Source: Asterias rubens (taxonomy: Eukaryota > Echinodermata > Asteroidea > Forcipulatida > Asteriidae). Taken from it: DNA of 64,000 nt. Under the pieces are notes generated by a model. The model did not search any database, was not told the origin of the DNA, and worked only from the letters and a program-made list of their open reading frames with translations. Positions 9,971 to 20,406 of this stretch are shown in pieces. The stretch's first letter is position 1; the number at the start of each line of letters is the position of its first letter. The DNA lies in contig NC_047068.1 in the NCBI RefSeq assembly GCF_902459465.1, forward strand, positions 12,051,195 to 12,115,194. Direction: 5' to 3'. A program made the position numbers and the translations under genes.

Positions 9971-12900
9971 CTATAATTGGGTGAGCTCTAATAGTTGTAT
10001 GGAGTGGTGACCGGGTAGATTCGAACCAGCGACGCTAGGACCATCAGCCCCAAATACACCCAGGGGAATGTGAAGGCAATGTAGACCCCATCGGATCAGC
10101 AACTGATCGAGGCTACGATCGGAGCTGGATTTACAAAATAAAAAATAAAATTACTCTACCAACAGCCAATTATTGTTGACCAACGACCAGGGGTCGATTT
10201 TACATAGAGTTGGGACTAGTCCTACAATAGAAGATATTAAAAACTTATGGGTAATAGAGCGAGTAATTTGTCCTATGTTTGGACGAGTTACTCATTCTAA
10301 CTTGATATAGACTAGTTAGTCTGATCACTTTGTGAAATCCAACAAATTTCATAAAGCATAATTTGGTGATTAGATGGGTGCACTGTATACGACCAATCAA
10401 AGCGAGAATACGTTGTTAACTACCGCCTCAATCCCATGTTATTCCGGCATGATGTACTCTACTAACCTGATGTCTATCTCGCGCGCATGTTCCCCCAATC
10501 GCAAAATCAAACCACATAGCTGCTGCACGTTTTCAAGTTTTTATCATCCGTTGATTTCATTTAGATTTAGATGGTAGAGATTTACTTTGTAAATTTATAT
10601 TCTTAAAAAGGAACTTATACACAATAAAAGTGTGACTTTTACCTTCTTTCTTGGTAGCTTATCCAACACCTTGTAGTTGTTCCTTTCTCCAGAAAGAAAA
10701 CAATTGTGGCAAGAACATTCTCAAAATCTGAAAACAAACACAGATAATTTTGCACACGTTTTAAAAATGTTTTGGATATAATTCTGTAGAAAGAAAATAG
10801 TTTTGGGTCTTGAGTAAATATGTATCTGTATCCAATTCTAATCCAATATTTTAAGAGAGGAGTAAATTAAGATTAAATCAAGCATAATATGTTTATTCTG
10901 CAGAAGTCACCGTAATTCGACATGAATAACACAAAATTTTGAATTGATAGTACAAAGACATTTTACAAAAGTGATCAAAAGTGAAATTTAAAGAATAGCA
11001 ACATCGGGGCGAAGCAACAGCTTTTGTTCCCCAGCCTAGTGGACGGACGATAAAATGGCAGAAAATAAAACAAATTACATACATGTGTAAGACAGACAAT
11101 AATTTGGTAATTGTAAAAGACCAGTATTCTCACTTGGTTTATCCCAAAATATAAATAAAATATAAAACCTGTGAAAATTTGGAGTCGGTATGTCATCAAT
11201 ACACCCTTGTTTACAAGTAAATTATTATGTAAAGTGTGAATAAATAATGTCATATAATAAACAAAGCAACAAAAAACACCACAAATCTTCGAAAATTTCA
11301 CGAGCCCTTATCATACAGTTTTACACAATCATAGCCAACACGTATGAAAAAAGTGATGCATAGTGCTTTATGCTTTTCCCTTTGACAGCAATGACTTGGG
11401 CAGGACAAGAACAAAAACAAAAACAGAGACCAGATTAGGATGACAATACCAACATATGAAAATATATAATTTTAAAACAAAGGTTTTGTAAGAATCACTA
11501 ACAAGAGGCTCGATGCAAAGACAAAACAAGTTTCTTTTAGTATACACTCAACAACTGATGTTTAAGACGTTGCAGCATTCCTTTAAGACATCTTAACTTT
11601 AGGTAAATACTCCCACTGTAGACTCCCAAGAGTAAAAAAGAAATGGAGACGAACTCTCCAAGCTTCCTTCCAGAAAATCCAATTACGAAATCTAAGTCAT
11701 TCCTTAGGGTTCAAGATTTGCTTCCGACGGACGCAATATGATGACGTTGGGAGTTGAAAATAGAACACAAACTCTCTATCACAACAACATGTAACTGTTA
11801 TGTTCGTAGGATGTAGGATCATGTGAACAATTTATTGGTCATAATTATTACCAAAATCTAGCGTAGCTGTCTTACTTTGTCTATTTTGGGTTTTTTTTTC
11901 CCCTTCAATTGAAAAAAGGACGAATTTTATATTTATTTTTAGATTTAGTAAGCGTGTAATTTGTTGTAAAAGTATCTTTATTGAGTGGTCATCTTGCATA
12001 CATGTCACCTGTAACTTTTGCCTCATTTATTAGACACTGTTTTACGGTTTCGATCCTAAGATTTAGAAATTGGAAATTCTGAAATTGATGTGAAATTATT
12101 ATCTACGCCAATAAACTAAAATAAGTCCCTGTGATTAACCATGTCAATAGAATTTAAAATGAAATAAGTTGAACCAGGAACCTAAAATGTAACAATATTT
12201 TTGCAATTGAAACAGCGTCGATCGAAACAGTGTCCTCTCTGAAGTACTATCCTTGATCTTCAAGACAGATTGACTGATCCCACTTTCCAGGCATTGGACA
12301 ATACTGAAAATTACTCAAAATAGTTGTTTGCATCAAAAGTTACTTGTATGAGTAACATGGAGCTGCTGATAGTATAAAACATTTTGAGAAAAAGCTCCCT
12401 CTGAAGTAACAGAGTTTATGAGAAAGAGGTAGTTTCTCACTCAAATAAAGAAATACTTCAGACCTGAAGCCCTTTTAGGCATCTGCAAGCACACAGACAG
12501 TGGTGTTTTTCTTTCATTATTCTCTTGCAGCTTCGACGCTGGACAAAAAAAATGAGTAAAAGACTAGCTGCGCATTGGGATCAACAAGTGAGAATACTGG
12601 TCTTTAACAATTACCAAACGTAGCCAGTTCATTTAGGATGAAAATTAACATTTTACATACTATTATGAAACTACAATCTGAGCACATCCATTTAATGCAG
12701 CCAAATCCCTAAAAAGCTTCAAGGTATAAATTTTCTTCAAGAAGGATTTTATTGATGAAGGAAACGACGCCGAGTATCAAGCGTGGATCTCTCCGGTATT
12801 AAAAAGATTTCAACAATCTTTAAAACTAGGATTCTATAATCCAGCACATCATAAGCATAAAATAACAAACCTGTGAAAATTTGGGCTCTAGTAGTATTTT

Positions 12901-15900
12901 TAATATTATTGTTTTATCATATTAACTTGTACATATATTTTTGATGTAATTTTATTGTTAACCAAATGCCGTTAGTCTGTGACTTTTTATTTGGTCTTTT
13001 ATTTTTATATGAAAATAAACCAATTTTAGATTGAATTGAATTGAATTGAATGGAATTGGTCATTGAAGTTGCGAGAAAATAATGAAAGAAAAAAACACCC
13101 TTGCTGGACGAATTTGTGAGCTTTCACGATAAAATACTTTTATTATTTTAGTGTGAAATGACCTCTTTCTCAAAAACCACATTACTTCAAAGGGAGTTGT
13201 TTCCCACAATGTTTTATACTATCAACAGCTCTCCAATGCTCATAACCAAGTCAGAATTAAGTTAATATTTGTTATAGGTAATTTCCAAACATGTACCTTC
13301 CCTTTAAAGCCATTATACACTTTCGGTAAACAGTATTGTCCAAGTCCCACACTTCGTGTATCACAACTTATATAAAAATTAACAAACCTGTGAAAATTTA
13401 GGCTCAATAGGTCATCTGAGTCAGGGGGGGGGGGAAATAGGTCACTCTTGTTTCCGCGCGTTTCGCCGTGTCATGACATGTGTTTAAAATAAATCCGTAA
13501 TATATTGTTTTAATGTTTTCTCAAGAAGTAAAGCATTTCATGGAACAATATTTCAAGAGAAGTCTTTCACCATTACCTCTGTAAACCCTGTAAATTATTT
13601 GTAAATCTACGAACTTTTGTTTTACTGTACCGAAAGTGTATAATGGCTTTAACCATACCGGATGTAAAAGATTAGCACTGAAAAGTAATTATTCGAATCT
13701 CGTAACTGTTTTTGCTGAAATAAATTCAAGTGGAATGAAGTAACTGGGATACTTGTATCATTTAATTTGAATTGGGAAAATAGAATTAGCTGTTGCAAAC
13801 AACTTACCAACCAAATGGACCGAGAGTATAAGTGCAAAAAATAGTTAACGTTTCGACCCTAGCAGAGTCTTTCTCGAAGGCTTTTTAGCCTTCGAGAAAG
13901 ACTCTGCTAGGGTCGAAACGTCAGGCCTAACTATTTTGTGCATTAATTTGAATTGAATACACATGTGGGTATATAGAAGATGCATTTAAAGGCAGTGGAC
14001 ACTATTGGTAATTGTAAAAGATCAGCCTTCTCACTTGGTGTATCTCAACATATGCATAAAATAACTTACCTGTGAAAATTTGAGCTCAATCGGTCATCGA
14101 AGTTGCGAGGTAATAATGAAAGAAAAAACACCCTTGTCACACGAAGTTGTGTGCGTTTAGATGGTTGATTTCGAGACCTCAAGTTCTAAATCTGAGGTCT
14201 CGAAATAAAACTCGTGGAAAATTACTTCTTTCGCGAAAACTATGGCACATCAGAGGGAGCCGTTTATCACAATGTTTTATACCATCAACCTCTCCACATT
14301 ACTCGTCACCAAGAAAGGTTTTACGCTAATAATTATTTTGAGTAATTACCAATAGTGTCTACTGCCTTTAATATCATAAGTAGCTGCGAGCTTGGCTGAT
14401 CCTACGCTTATCCATTTACGCTTTCAGACAAACTGCAAAAATTCCAGGTAGAATATGAAATAATCTATCCATACATACTAATTGGGGACTGTTGCCGACA
14501 TTCATAACGGGAAAATTTGCCGCGTTTTTGTGACTTGTTTTCTCTGTTTTTGAAGCCATTTTTTACGTACAATTTTCTCTTTTTAAAATTTGAGTTGCAC
14601 CGATTTTTTTTATACATTATGCGTTTCAATTTACTGGTACATTATTTTGGTTGAGACTTTTCAGAAAAGGCTGAAAATGACCGAATTCCAGAAGCCCTTT
14701 TGACTAATTAACATTCACACAGAGGTCACGCACGAAAAATGATGCGTACTCTGCAGATAAATCACAAAGGAAATTAGTGATCTGCGGGTAGACTGTAACC
14801 ATTCTTATACAGCGTATATCACTTCGATATCCCCAACGCTGTCAGTATATGCGGAGCTACATTTTGAGTTATGAGACCTATTCCTTTACATAGCACCATG
14901 CAGTGGTTTACAAAGTGCTGTGGCACAATATGCAGCCAAGTACGTTTAGTTCTGACACACATCGGTATATACGGGTAAAAACCAAGCAAGATGTAAATCG
15001 TCATGCAAAAGTTACATCATTCTAATCTTCTCACACTTAGCACATACAATCTTCAAGTCTTTAGAAAATGAGTCAAAATGATAAAGTAACTAACCTTTGG
15101 TATCATAAAAACAGTCCGAAGCCAGAATGACATCAAATGTTGGAAGTTGGAAAATACCAGGTGGAAACTCCCCCCAGGAGAGGCCTACTATATCTACCGA
15201 GTCCCTCAGGTCGTTGGCCTGGCATGACTTAAGACAGTTCTCAAGACAGCGAGGGTATCTTGAATGGTCAGAGAGAGTGACCACTGCTCCACATATTGCT
15301 GCTAAGATGCCTGGTAGAGCTGTGCCAGCTCCAAGCTGCGAAATATAATCAAATGGTTTCAACAAAGTGACTTATTATTTTATTTGTATTCTTCTACTTT
15401 CAGGTTTAGTGCATGCTTCATGATAAAGCAGATATCACATTCTAGGTTGGTGTGAGCTCAAACCCAATGTATGCCAAGGCAGACACAATGTAAATAAAAG
15501 GTTGTGTATTTTTTGCAGAATAGACACCGTGAAGAGAAGTGCGTAAAAAAGTAGAATGCCAGGAATCTATGGGGTCTTCCCTCAGTGCCGCCTTGAAAGC
15601 AAAGAGTGTTGTAAAGTCCCTGGGATCCTTCTGCAAGGAAGGGTTGTATTCTTTGCTCTTAAATTTGTTTTATTGCTAGTAAATTTGGAGGTGAATTTGA
15701 TTTGATTTTAGAGCATTTATATTTGCATGGCCTGAGTTGTCCGCAAATAAATTTTCTTTAAACAATTCTGTAAATGAATTTTGACGGACGATGCCATATC
15801 AAAGCGAAAAACAGACAACGTCCTCTAGTTGGTATGACATTGCTCCAGAATTGCAAAGGTCAAAGGTTCGAATCCCAACTGAGTAAACATGCTTCTGATT

Positions 15901-16993
15901 TTTTTCACAGAACTCAGGAATGTATACTGAGTATACATTGTATGGTGCTAACACACATCTGTGGTTAAAAACCAGAATGAAAATGCTTTTAGCCAGTCAT
16001 TGTAAAACTCACCTCGAGGACTCTCTTGCCAAAAATCCACTTTCGCTTTTTCCAAATATACTGAGCTAAGACAGGTGCAGAGGGCCACACGTACATCCCA
16101 TAGGCAGGATCAACCACCTAGAAGAAAAAAGAGCACACACAATAAAGCTTAATGTGGCACTATGGATCATTGTCTTGCTTGATAGTATTTATTTTTCGCT
16201 GGTGCACAGCCATGAGCAGCACCAAGATACCAGACGATAAAGCCGACGCAACCAGACCAATCAAACAGTCTGACCTACAGGCAACCATTCACCAGAGTTG
16301 ATTGCTACCTTTATAGCCGTTTCCCAAGAGCTGTTCGGATTTGGAACAGGCTACCAGTGGCTGAGGTTACTGCAACAAATCTGCAAGGGTTCCAGAGAAA
16401 AGCACTGCCAGCTATAAGAGGGATGGAGCTTTCAATTTCTCTCAGAACAAACTAACAATACCACAATTGATTTGCACAATATTGACAGCATAAAGCACAG
16501 AGCACAGTTGGATTGCAACCCACCCTCTCCATCAGGAGAGCAGCAATGCTTTTAGGAGAGTATAACCATTCAAGATGCCAATCAAAACAAAGTATGCCAA
16601 GAAAAGCAAATCTCACAATTTGCATTTTACAAATTTAGGTAACCATCTAGATTCTAGATACATTTAGGTTATTATTGGCTAGTTGCATACTCGCAAACCC
16701 CCCATCCTCCCATATGTGACCAAGGTGAGGATGGTGAGTTACGGTTATCGCAACTAGTTATTGGCATATGGGACAAAACATGATTGAAATCAACCAACCT
16801 TCCATCCTGCCATATGTGACCAACAGGAGGATGGTGGGTTCAGTTATCACAACTATTAGACAAAACTTGATTGAAAGCAACCAACCTCTGGAATCTTGAC
16901 TTCAACTTCGCCTTCTGTTTCCTCCTCATCTTTGAATGTGAAAACTTTCAAACTTTCCACACTCTGAGAACTGGGTGTCTCATCAAACTGCAT
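9971..16993 (-). CDS. METTL23: METTL23-like methyltransferase, five coding exons
   Basis: Coding exons in transcript order: 16993-16886, 16117-16013, 15335-15095, 10727-10643, 10124-9971; predicted 230 aa. All joins keep frame at GT-AG sites. METTL23 is a seven-beta-strand SAM-dependent methyltransferase; vertebrate METTL23 methylates arginine on histone H3. Seen here: the YVWPSAPVLAQYIW block (about 45-58), motif I LGAGTALPGI (72-81), FDVILASDCFYD with the post-motif acid (138-149), DFENVLATIVFFLE, WISYQERS and the C-terminal LHCLHIPL and NLPGHHSIQLLEL. The terminal exon lies beside a tandem array built from its own 3' end. The start is the only ATG in frame in the first recognised exon, whose frame is open back to the acceptor at 17006, so a further 5' coding exon is possible. 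Introns hold family A, B and D elements, a SINE and a LINE relic. Confidence 0.9.
10189..10342. mobile_element. Family D foldback element, degenerate
   Basis: Begins CAGGGGTCGATTTTACATAG and ends in a complementary TTTGTGAAATCC; relatives at 20.2, 26.0 and 53.3 kb. Here it lies in the last intron of METTL23. No coding capacity. Confidence 0.6.
10728..12289. other. METTL23 intron, no exon seen
   Basis: Part of the 4.4-kb intron between the third and fourth METTL23 coding exons. A family A fragment lies near 11095-11215. No other gene or RNA was recognised. Confidence 0.4.
12290..12636. mobile_element. Family A miniature element, degenerate
   Basis: Left end CATTGGACAATACTG and right end CCAAACGTAGCCAG are diverged. 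Interior blocks AACATGGAGCTGCTGATAG and AACATTTTGAG fit the family. Confidence 0.6.
12880..13048 (+). mobile_element. Probable LINE 3' end with (GAATT)n tail
   Basis: A T-rich segment ends GAAAATAAACCAATTTTAG followed by four GAATT units, the form expected of a non-LTR retroposon 3' end. No coding part remains. Confidence 0.4.
13049..13307. mobile_element. Family A element, partial, abutting a family B element
   Basis: Carries the family A blocks AAGTTGCGAGAAAATAATG and TTTTATACTATCAACAGCTC, and ends CCTTTAA. That TTAA (13304-13307) is also the left border of the next element. Confidence 0.65.
13304..13652. mobile_element. Family B miniature element
   Basis: TTAA-bounded, with ends AAGCCATTATACACTTTCGG and CCGAAAGTGTATAATGGCTT. 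The interior shares ATTTAGGCTCAATAGGTCATC with family A, so the two families are related. It has an internal GTCATGACATGTGTTTAAAA block and no coding capacity. Confidence 0.8.
13830..13942. repeat. Inverted repeat of a hammerhead-like segment
   Basis: Two arms of about 37 bp pair perfectly around a short centre near TTTTTA (about 13885). Each arm carries GACTCTGCTAGGGTC followed by GAAACG. On the plus strand the right arm reads stem I GCCT, then GACTC/GGGTC, GAAAC, GTC, AGGC, a hammerhead-like order with a degenerate CUGANGA core. The right arm has an extra AGGCCTG-like insert that the left arm lacks, exactly after the expected cleavage triplet. Confidence 0.6.
13986..14371. mobile_element. 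Family A miniature element, full length
   Basis: TTAA on both sides with ends AAAGGCAGTGGACACTATTG and AGTGTCTACTGCCTTT. It holds the family internal palindrome (a GAGACCTCAAG / GAGGTCTCG pair) near 14163-14208. It sits in a METTL23 intron. Confidence 0.85.
14815..15008 (-). mobile_element. SINE fragment
   Basis: Shares TTGAGTTATGAGACC and GGTTTACAAAGTGCTG with 25950-26005, and its lower part resembles the SINE tail with ACACACATCGGTATATACGG seen at 34.0 and 27.9 kb. No tRNA-like head is clear. Confidence 0.45.
15800..15995 (+). mobile_element. tRNA-derived SINE (type 1)
   Basis: The head has TAGTTGGTATGACATTGCTC and a B box GGTTCGAATCCC, followed by a conserved body with TATACTGAGTATACATTG and GGTTAAAAACCAGAATG. 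Related copies are at 27.78-27.98 kb (minus) and 33.90-34.07 kb. It lies in a METTL23 intron. Confidence 0.7.
16190..16445 (+). pseudogene. LINE reverse-transcriptase C-terminal relic
   Basis: One frame reads QPFTRVDCYLYSRFPRAVR followed by IWNRLPVAEV, the motif that closes ORF2 of jockey/CR1-like non-LTR retrotransposons. It is a short 5'-truncated remnant in the METTL23 intron, antisense to the gene. Confidence 0.65.
16675..16860. repeat. Short imperfect inverted/direct repeat
   Basis: The words CCATCCTCCCATATGTGACC and CCATCCTGCCATATGTGACC repeat, and each faces AGGATGGTGGGTT-like sequence, so the segment can fold. A related inverted repeat occurs near 29.95-30.01 kb. Confidence 0.5.
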
Positions 16994-17675
16994 GTGTGTG
17001 CCGAGCCTGCAATTTAGAAATAACGACACTTTAACAAAATGTTAAGGATGTGCTTTCTCATTTATTTACAAAGTTCTGTATACTAAACTGCAGGAAATAA
17101 AACAGCGTTCTTTTTCACTTCACCGTTTCAGATAGTTGCAATAATTGTAACCCTCCATCTTGCGACCGATGGAGAATTACGATTCATGGAGAACCATTCA
17201 CGTTCTTGTTTGTTTGTATTGTTGAAGAAGTTTCTGTTCAGCTCAGTCAGTGCATGGACTCACCTCAAGTTTTTATTAGGTTTTAAACAAACTATTTACA
17301 ACATGTTAAAAGTTCCCACACATGTATGATGAGCATTCTCATGAACGGCAGATTAAATTAGTGACTCATTTAAGTATCCAGTATTTTTTATGAAATAATT
17401 AATTTCTAAAAATCTACTGAAACAGGGCCCAATTTCAATTGCAATTGGTGTTTTTGTTGGTGGTTAGCCTTAGTTTGTGTGGGGTTCACGTCGTGCTCTG
17501 CTACCGCCCCCCAAAATACGTTCATAATTCCACCTTTGAATATATTTTGCACTCCCTTTTATCATCATAAGGGAGCTTTTAAATTGGGCGCTCATTTGGA
17601 GCCTTTTTGAGATCCGAAATTGCTACAGAACTGTCAAGCTTAGGTGCATTCTCTTGTCCCATCTGCTGTTGGAAT

Positions 17676-17687
17676 CCAAGATGGCGC
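17676..17687 (-). promoter_or_regulatory. YY1-type core promoter motif, candidate METTL23 promoter
   Basis: CCAAGATGGCGC on the plus strand matches the YY1 motif AAGATGGCGGC except for its last bases. YY1 sites of this form sit at transcription starts of many animal housekeeping genes. It lies 0.67 kb upstream of the first recognised METTL23 exon; assignment to that gene is an inference. Confidence 0.4.
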
Positions 17688-18027
17688 TGATTGCTTACGA
17701 CGTGGAGATCCTGTGACGTCATGATACAAACAGTCTAGGCTTCATAACCCACAGAGCCCGCTTGGATATCCACAAAAACTAATTCTTTCCAAGGACCATG
17801 AAGTGGAATGCCCTTGACAACTCATTAGTGAATGCACCAAGCTTGAACAACTTCAAGCAATTGCTCCATTAAAATCCCATATCCCCGCACAAGCCTGGCA
17901 TCATACTCTCATCGAGTCCAGCCAGCCAGTACAAGAGAGAAAGTGACAGTGTGAGTGTAAGTGAAAGCATGAAATAAAAAACCTGTAAAGCAGTAAATCC
18001 AATTTCAATCAATTCTATAAAAGTAAG

Positions 18028-18165
18028 CACGGAAAAGTTTCCGTATGGCGCCACCACTTTTTCATTCGATATGAAATAACATAGTATCTAATTGACCTCA
18101 ATGAGATATCCCTTTTTCTAAAAATGAGTGAAAAAGTGGTGGCGCCATACGGAAAGTTATCCGTA
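18028..18165. mobile_element. Family E palindromic miniature element, copy 1
   Basis: Terminal inverted repeats of about 36 bp, beginning TTTCCGTATGGCGCCACC and ending GGTGGCGCCATACGGAAA. The second copy at 54.97-55.11 kb is nearly identical. No coding capacity. Confidence 0.8.
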
Positions 18166-19814
18166 AGCACAACAATTTACCAAGGATAGACAAAAAAAAT
18201 TCAAAAGAACAACACTTGCTTACTTTATACTTACTCTCCTAAGCACAGACAGAAATTTGAAAAGTATTGCTCAACATTAATTAAATTTAAACAGATACTG
18301 GTGCCCCACTCACTAAGCAAAGACATTTGTCGACCAAGCAGTATTTTCTGCTAATAATAAACAGCTTTATGAAATTGGGCCCAGCAGTCCAGCCAGAAAG
18401 TAGCACTAGCATTAGCAATAGCATAGCAAGCAAAGCAATAGCTAGCCCTGGTGTGGTAGGTAGGACGTCAGTCAGTGCCACTGCAACGGAGGAGTCCAAC
18501 CTGGGCTAAGCAATAGCATGGAGGTAGAAATAATAAAATATAGCATGCATCGATTGTCAAATGTTGTCGTCTGCTAAATATTATACAAATTTCTGCATAA
18601 ATGTTACATTTTAGTTGCTAACTAAATAAAATCTGGTACAAAACAATAAAACAAATATTACCAGATATTGTAAGAGAGATATCCAGTAAGTTATTGTGGT
18701 TGAATTGTTTCTTCGGGTTACAAAATCGCAACATTTGCAACGCTCATGTTCACCTCATGACCAAAATTACCATTTTCGCAATGGAACGGTTTCCGTACTC
18801 ACTATAAACATTCTGAGCACTCTTCACGATTTAGAAAATAGAACCAGACTATCAAAATTTTGAAAGGGCGCCCTCGTTTGACTCTTTTCATTGATATTAT
18901 TTTAGGCCCTGTTCTTTTTAATGTACAAGGCCCCTAGGGCCTATACCATTCACAATGCATTGAACTTAAGTAGATGCTATCAGATTCACAACCTGAAATC
19001 TGTACCTGAAAAAGTTTTATCGACAAAACCAGCTTCTTGTGGATTTGAGTTTTTAACCTGAGGGGGAATCCTGTACAATCATAAATTTGTAGGCACTACT
19101 GTTGCATGTTTCAAACCGATAGTGACAGCTGCCCCAATCATTCAAACCCAAATAAAAAAGAAGTCACAACAATATGATTACTTCAAAAGCGACTTGTCAT
19201 TTAATTGATGCATCATAAAAAAAATATATTATATACAAATGCATCATATTTCAGGGTTAGTATACTCTTTAAGTTCACAAACTACATTGGTAAGAAATTA
19301 CATGTCTGATCACTACACCCGATTCCCCCCCCCTTAAGTTTTACCCTAGTTTTTGGCACTAGTGGGTGTTACCAAAAAGCAGGCATGTCTCTTGCGATAA
19401 CTCAGGAGGAAAAGAGTTAATTAAAAATATTCAAATTAGCCGCAACATCAACTATGATGTATTCACCTAGAATAATTAGAAATATAGATGAATTTTTAAC
19501 TGAAGATAATAATGGTAAAACACATCTGGAAAGAATTTAGATCATATCGTGTGGACTCAACTTTTGTTGCTTGAAAGAACAAAACTGAAAAAAAAAAACA
19601 CAGGTCCAAGACAAGTTCAACACCCCTTTTTAAATAACATCTTGCATGCCAAATTCTATCTCAACTGAATTTCATGGAAATTATTATAGAGAAAGTTTTT
19701 CTTACTTTCTGCTGAGCAGAATTAAACAGGATACCTGATACAGATCATGCATGTGATAAAATATTTTATGTTTTTTAAGCATTATTTCATTGTACTTGGC
19801 TACTTTGGCAACAC

Positions 19815-20112
19815 AATTGGTAATAACACAAATTATATCTTAGTGTAAAACTTACTTGGTAAAGAGCAATGGAGAGCTATTGATATAAGAAAGTGTTATA
19901 ATGATGAGAAAGAGGTAATTTCTCACTGGCATAGTCAAATGCTTCAGGGCTGATGAAGCCTTATGCATCTGAACGTACACACATTTTGTACAACAAGGGT
20001 GGTTTTTTTCTTGCAACTTCGATGGCCAATTGAGTCAAAATTTGCTCTGATTTGTTATGCATAATATGTTGGGATACATATATAGCGAGAATAAGGGGTC
20101 TGGTACCTTTAA
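19815..20112. mobile_element. Family A miniature element, degenerate
   Basis: Interior blocks GAGCAATGGAGAGCTATTG and TTTGCTCTGATTTGTTATGC fit the family. Both ends are eroded. Confidence 0.55.
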
Positions 20113-20214
20113 GCAGCTCTATGAAAATTGCCCTGCACCAAATTTCATCAAGCTAAAGCAGAAAATAGTGCTTATTAAATTTCTTTGCTAAGCAAAAAAG
20201 CAGCCAATTTCAAA

Positions 20215-20390
20215 AAAGCAACCAATTTCACATAACGCTAGGATTAATCCTATCTCGAGTTGTGGAGAGTAACTCGTCCAAACTTGTGATGGGTTCAATG
20301 CGTCCTAACGTCTATGGATACGGAATTTAACTCGTCCTAAGTCCTAAGATTCATCATTAGTTAGGAAGAGTTTGGAGAAATCGACGGCTG
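20215..20390. mobile_element. Family D foldback element, degenerate
   Basis: Contains AATTTCACATAACGCTAGG, TATCTCGAGTTGTGGAG and a distal GAAATCGACG, matching the order in the better copy at 26.0 kb. It ends just downstream of the fucosidase stop codon. Confidence 0.55.
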
Positions 20391-20406
20391 ATCCTTTTAA
20401 TGCTTG

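Larger units (their letters stand above)
17007..20406. other. Spacer between METTL23 and the minus-strand fucosidase
   Basis: It contains the presumed METTL23 promoter side, a family E element, a family A relic and a family D relic. No coding exon was recognised. A short reading frame MGQENAPKLDSSV on the minus strand starts at 17662, just downstream of the YY1-type site, but it has no donor in the right phase for the METTL23 exon. It may be an untranslated first exon. Confidence 0.4.

Noticed and set aside
10003-10030. Pol III B box GGTTCGAATC on the minus strand
   Set aside because: It lies inside the coding frame of the METTL23 last exon, where the family C-terminus accounts for the sequence; no A box is found at the right distance.
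18287-18499. 70-codon minus-strand frame as METTL23 exon 1
   Set aside because: Hydrophobic low-complexity sequence with no similarity to the family N-terminus and no supported donor.
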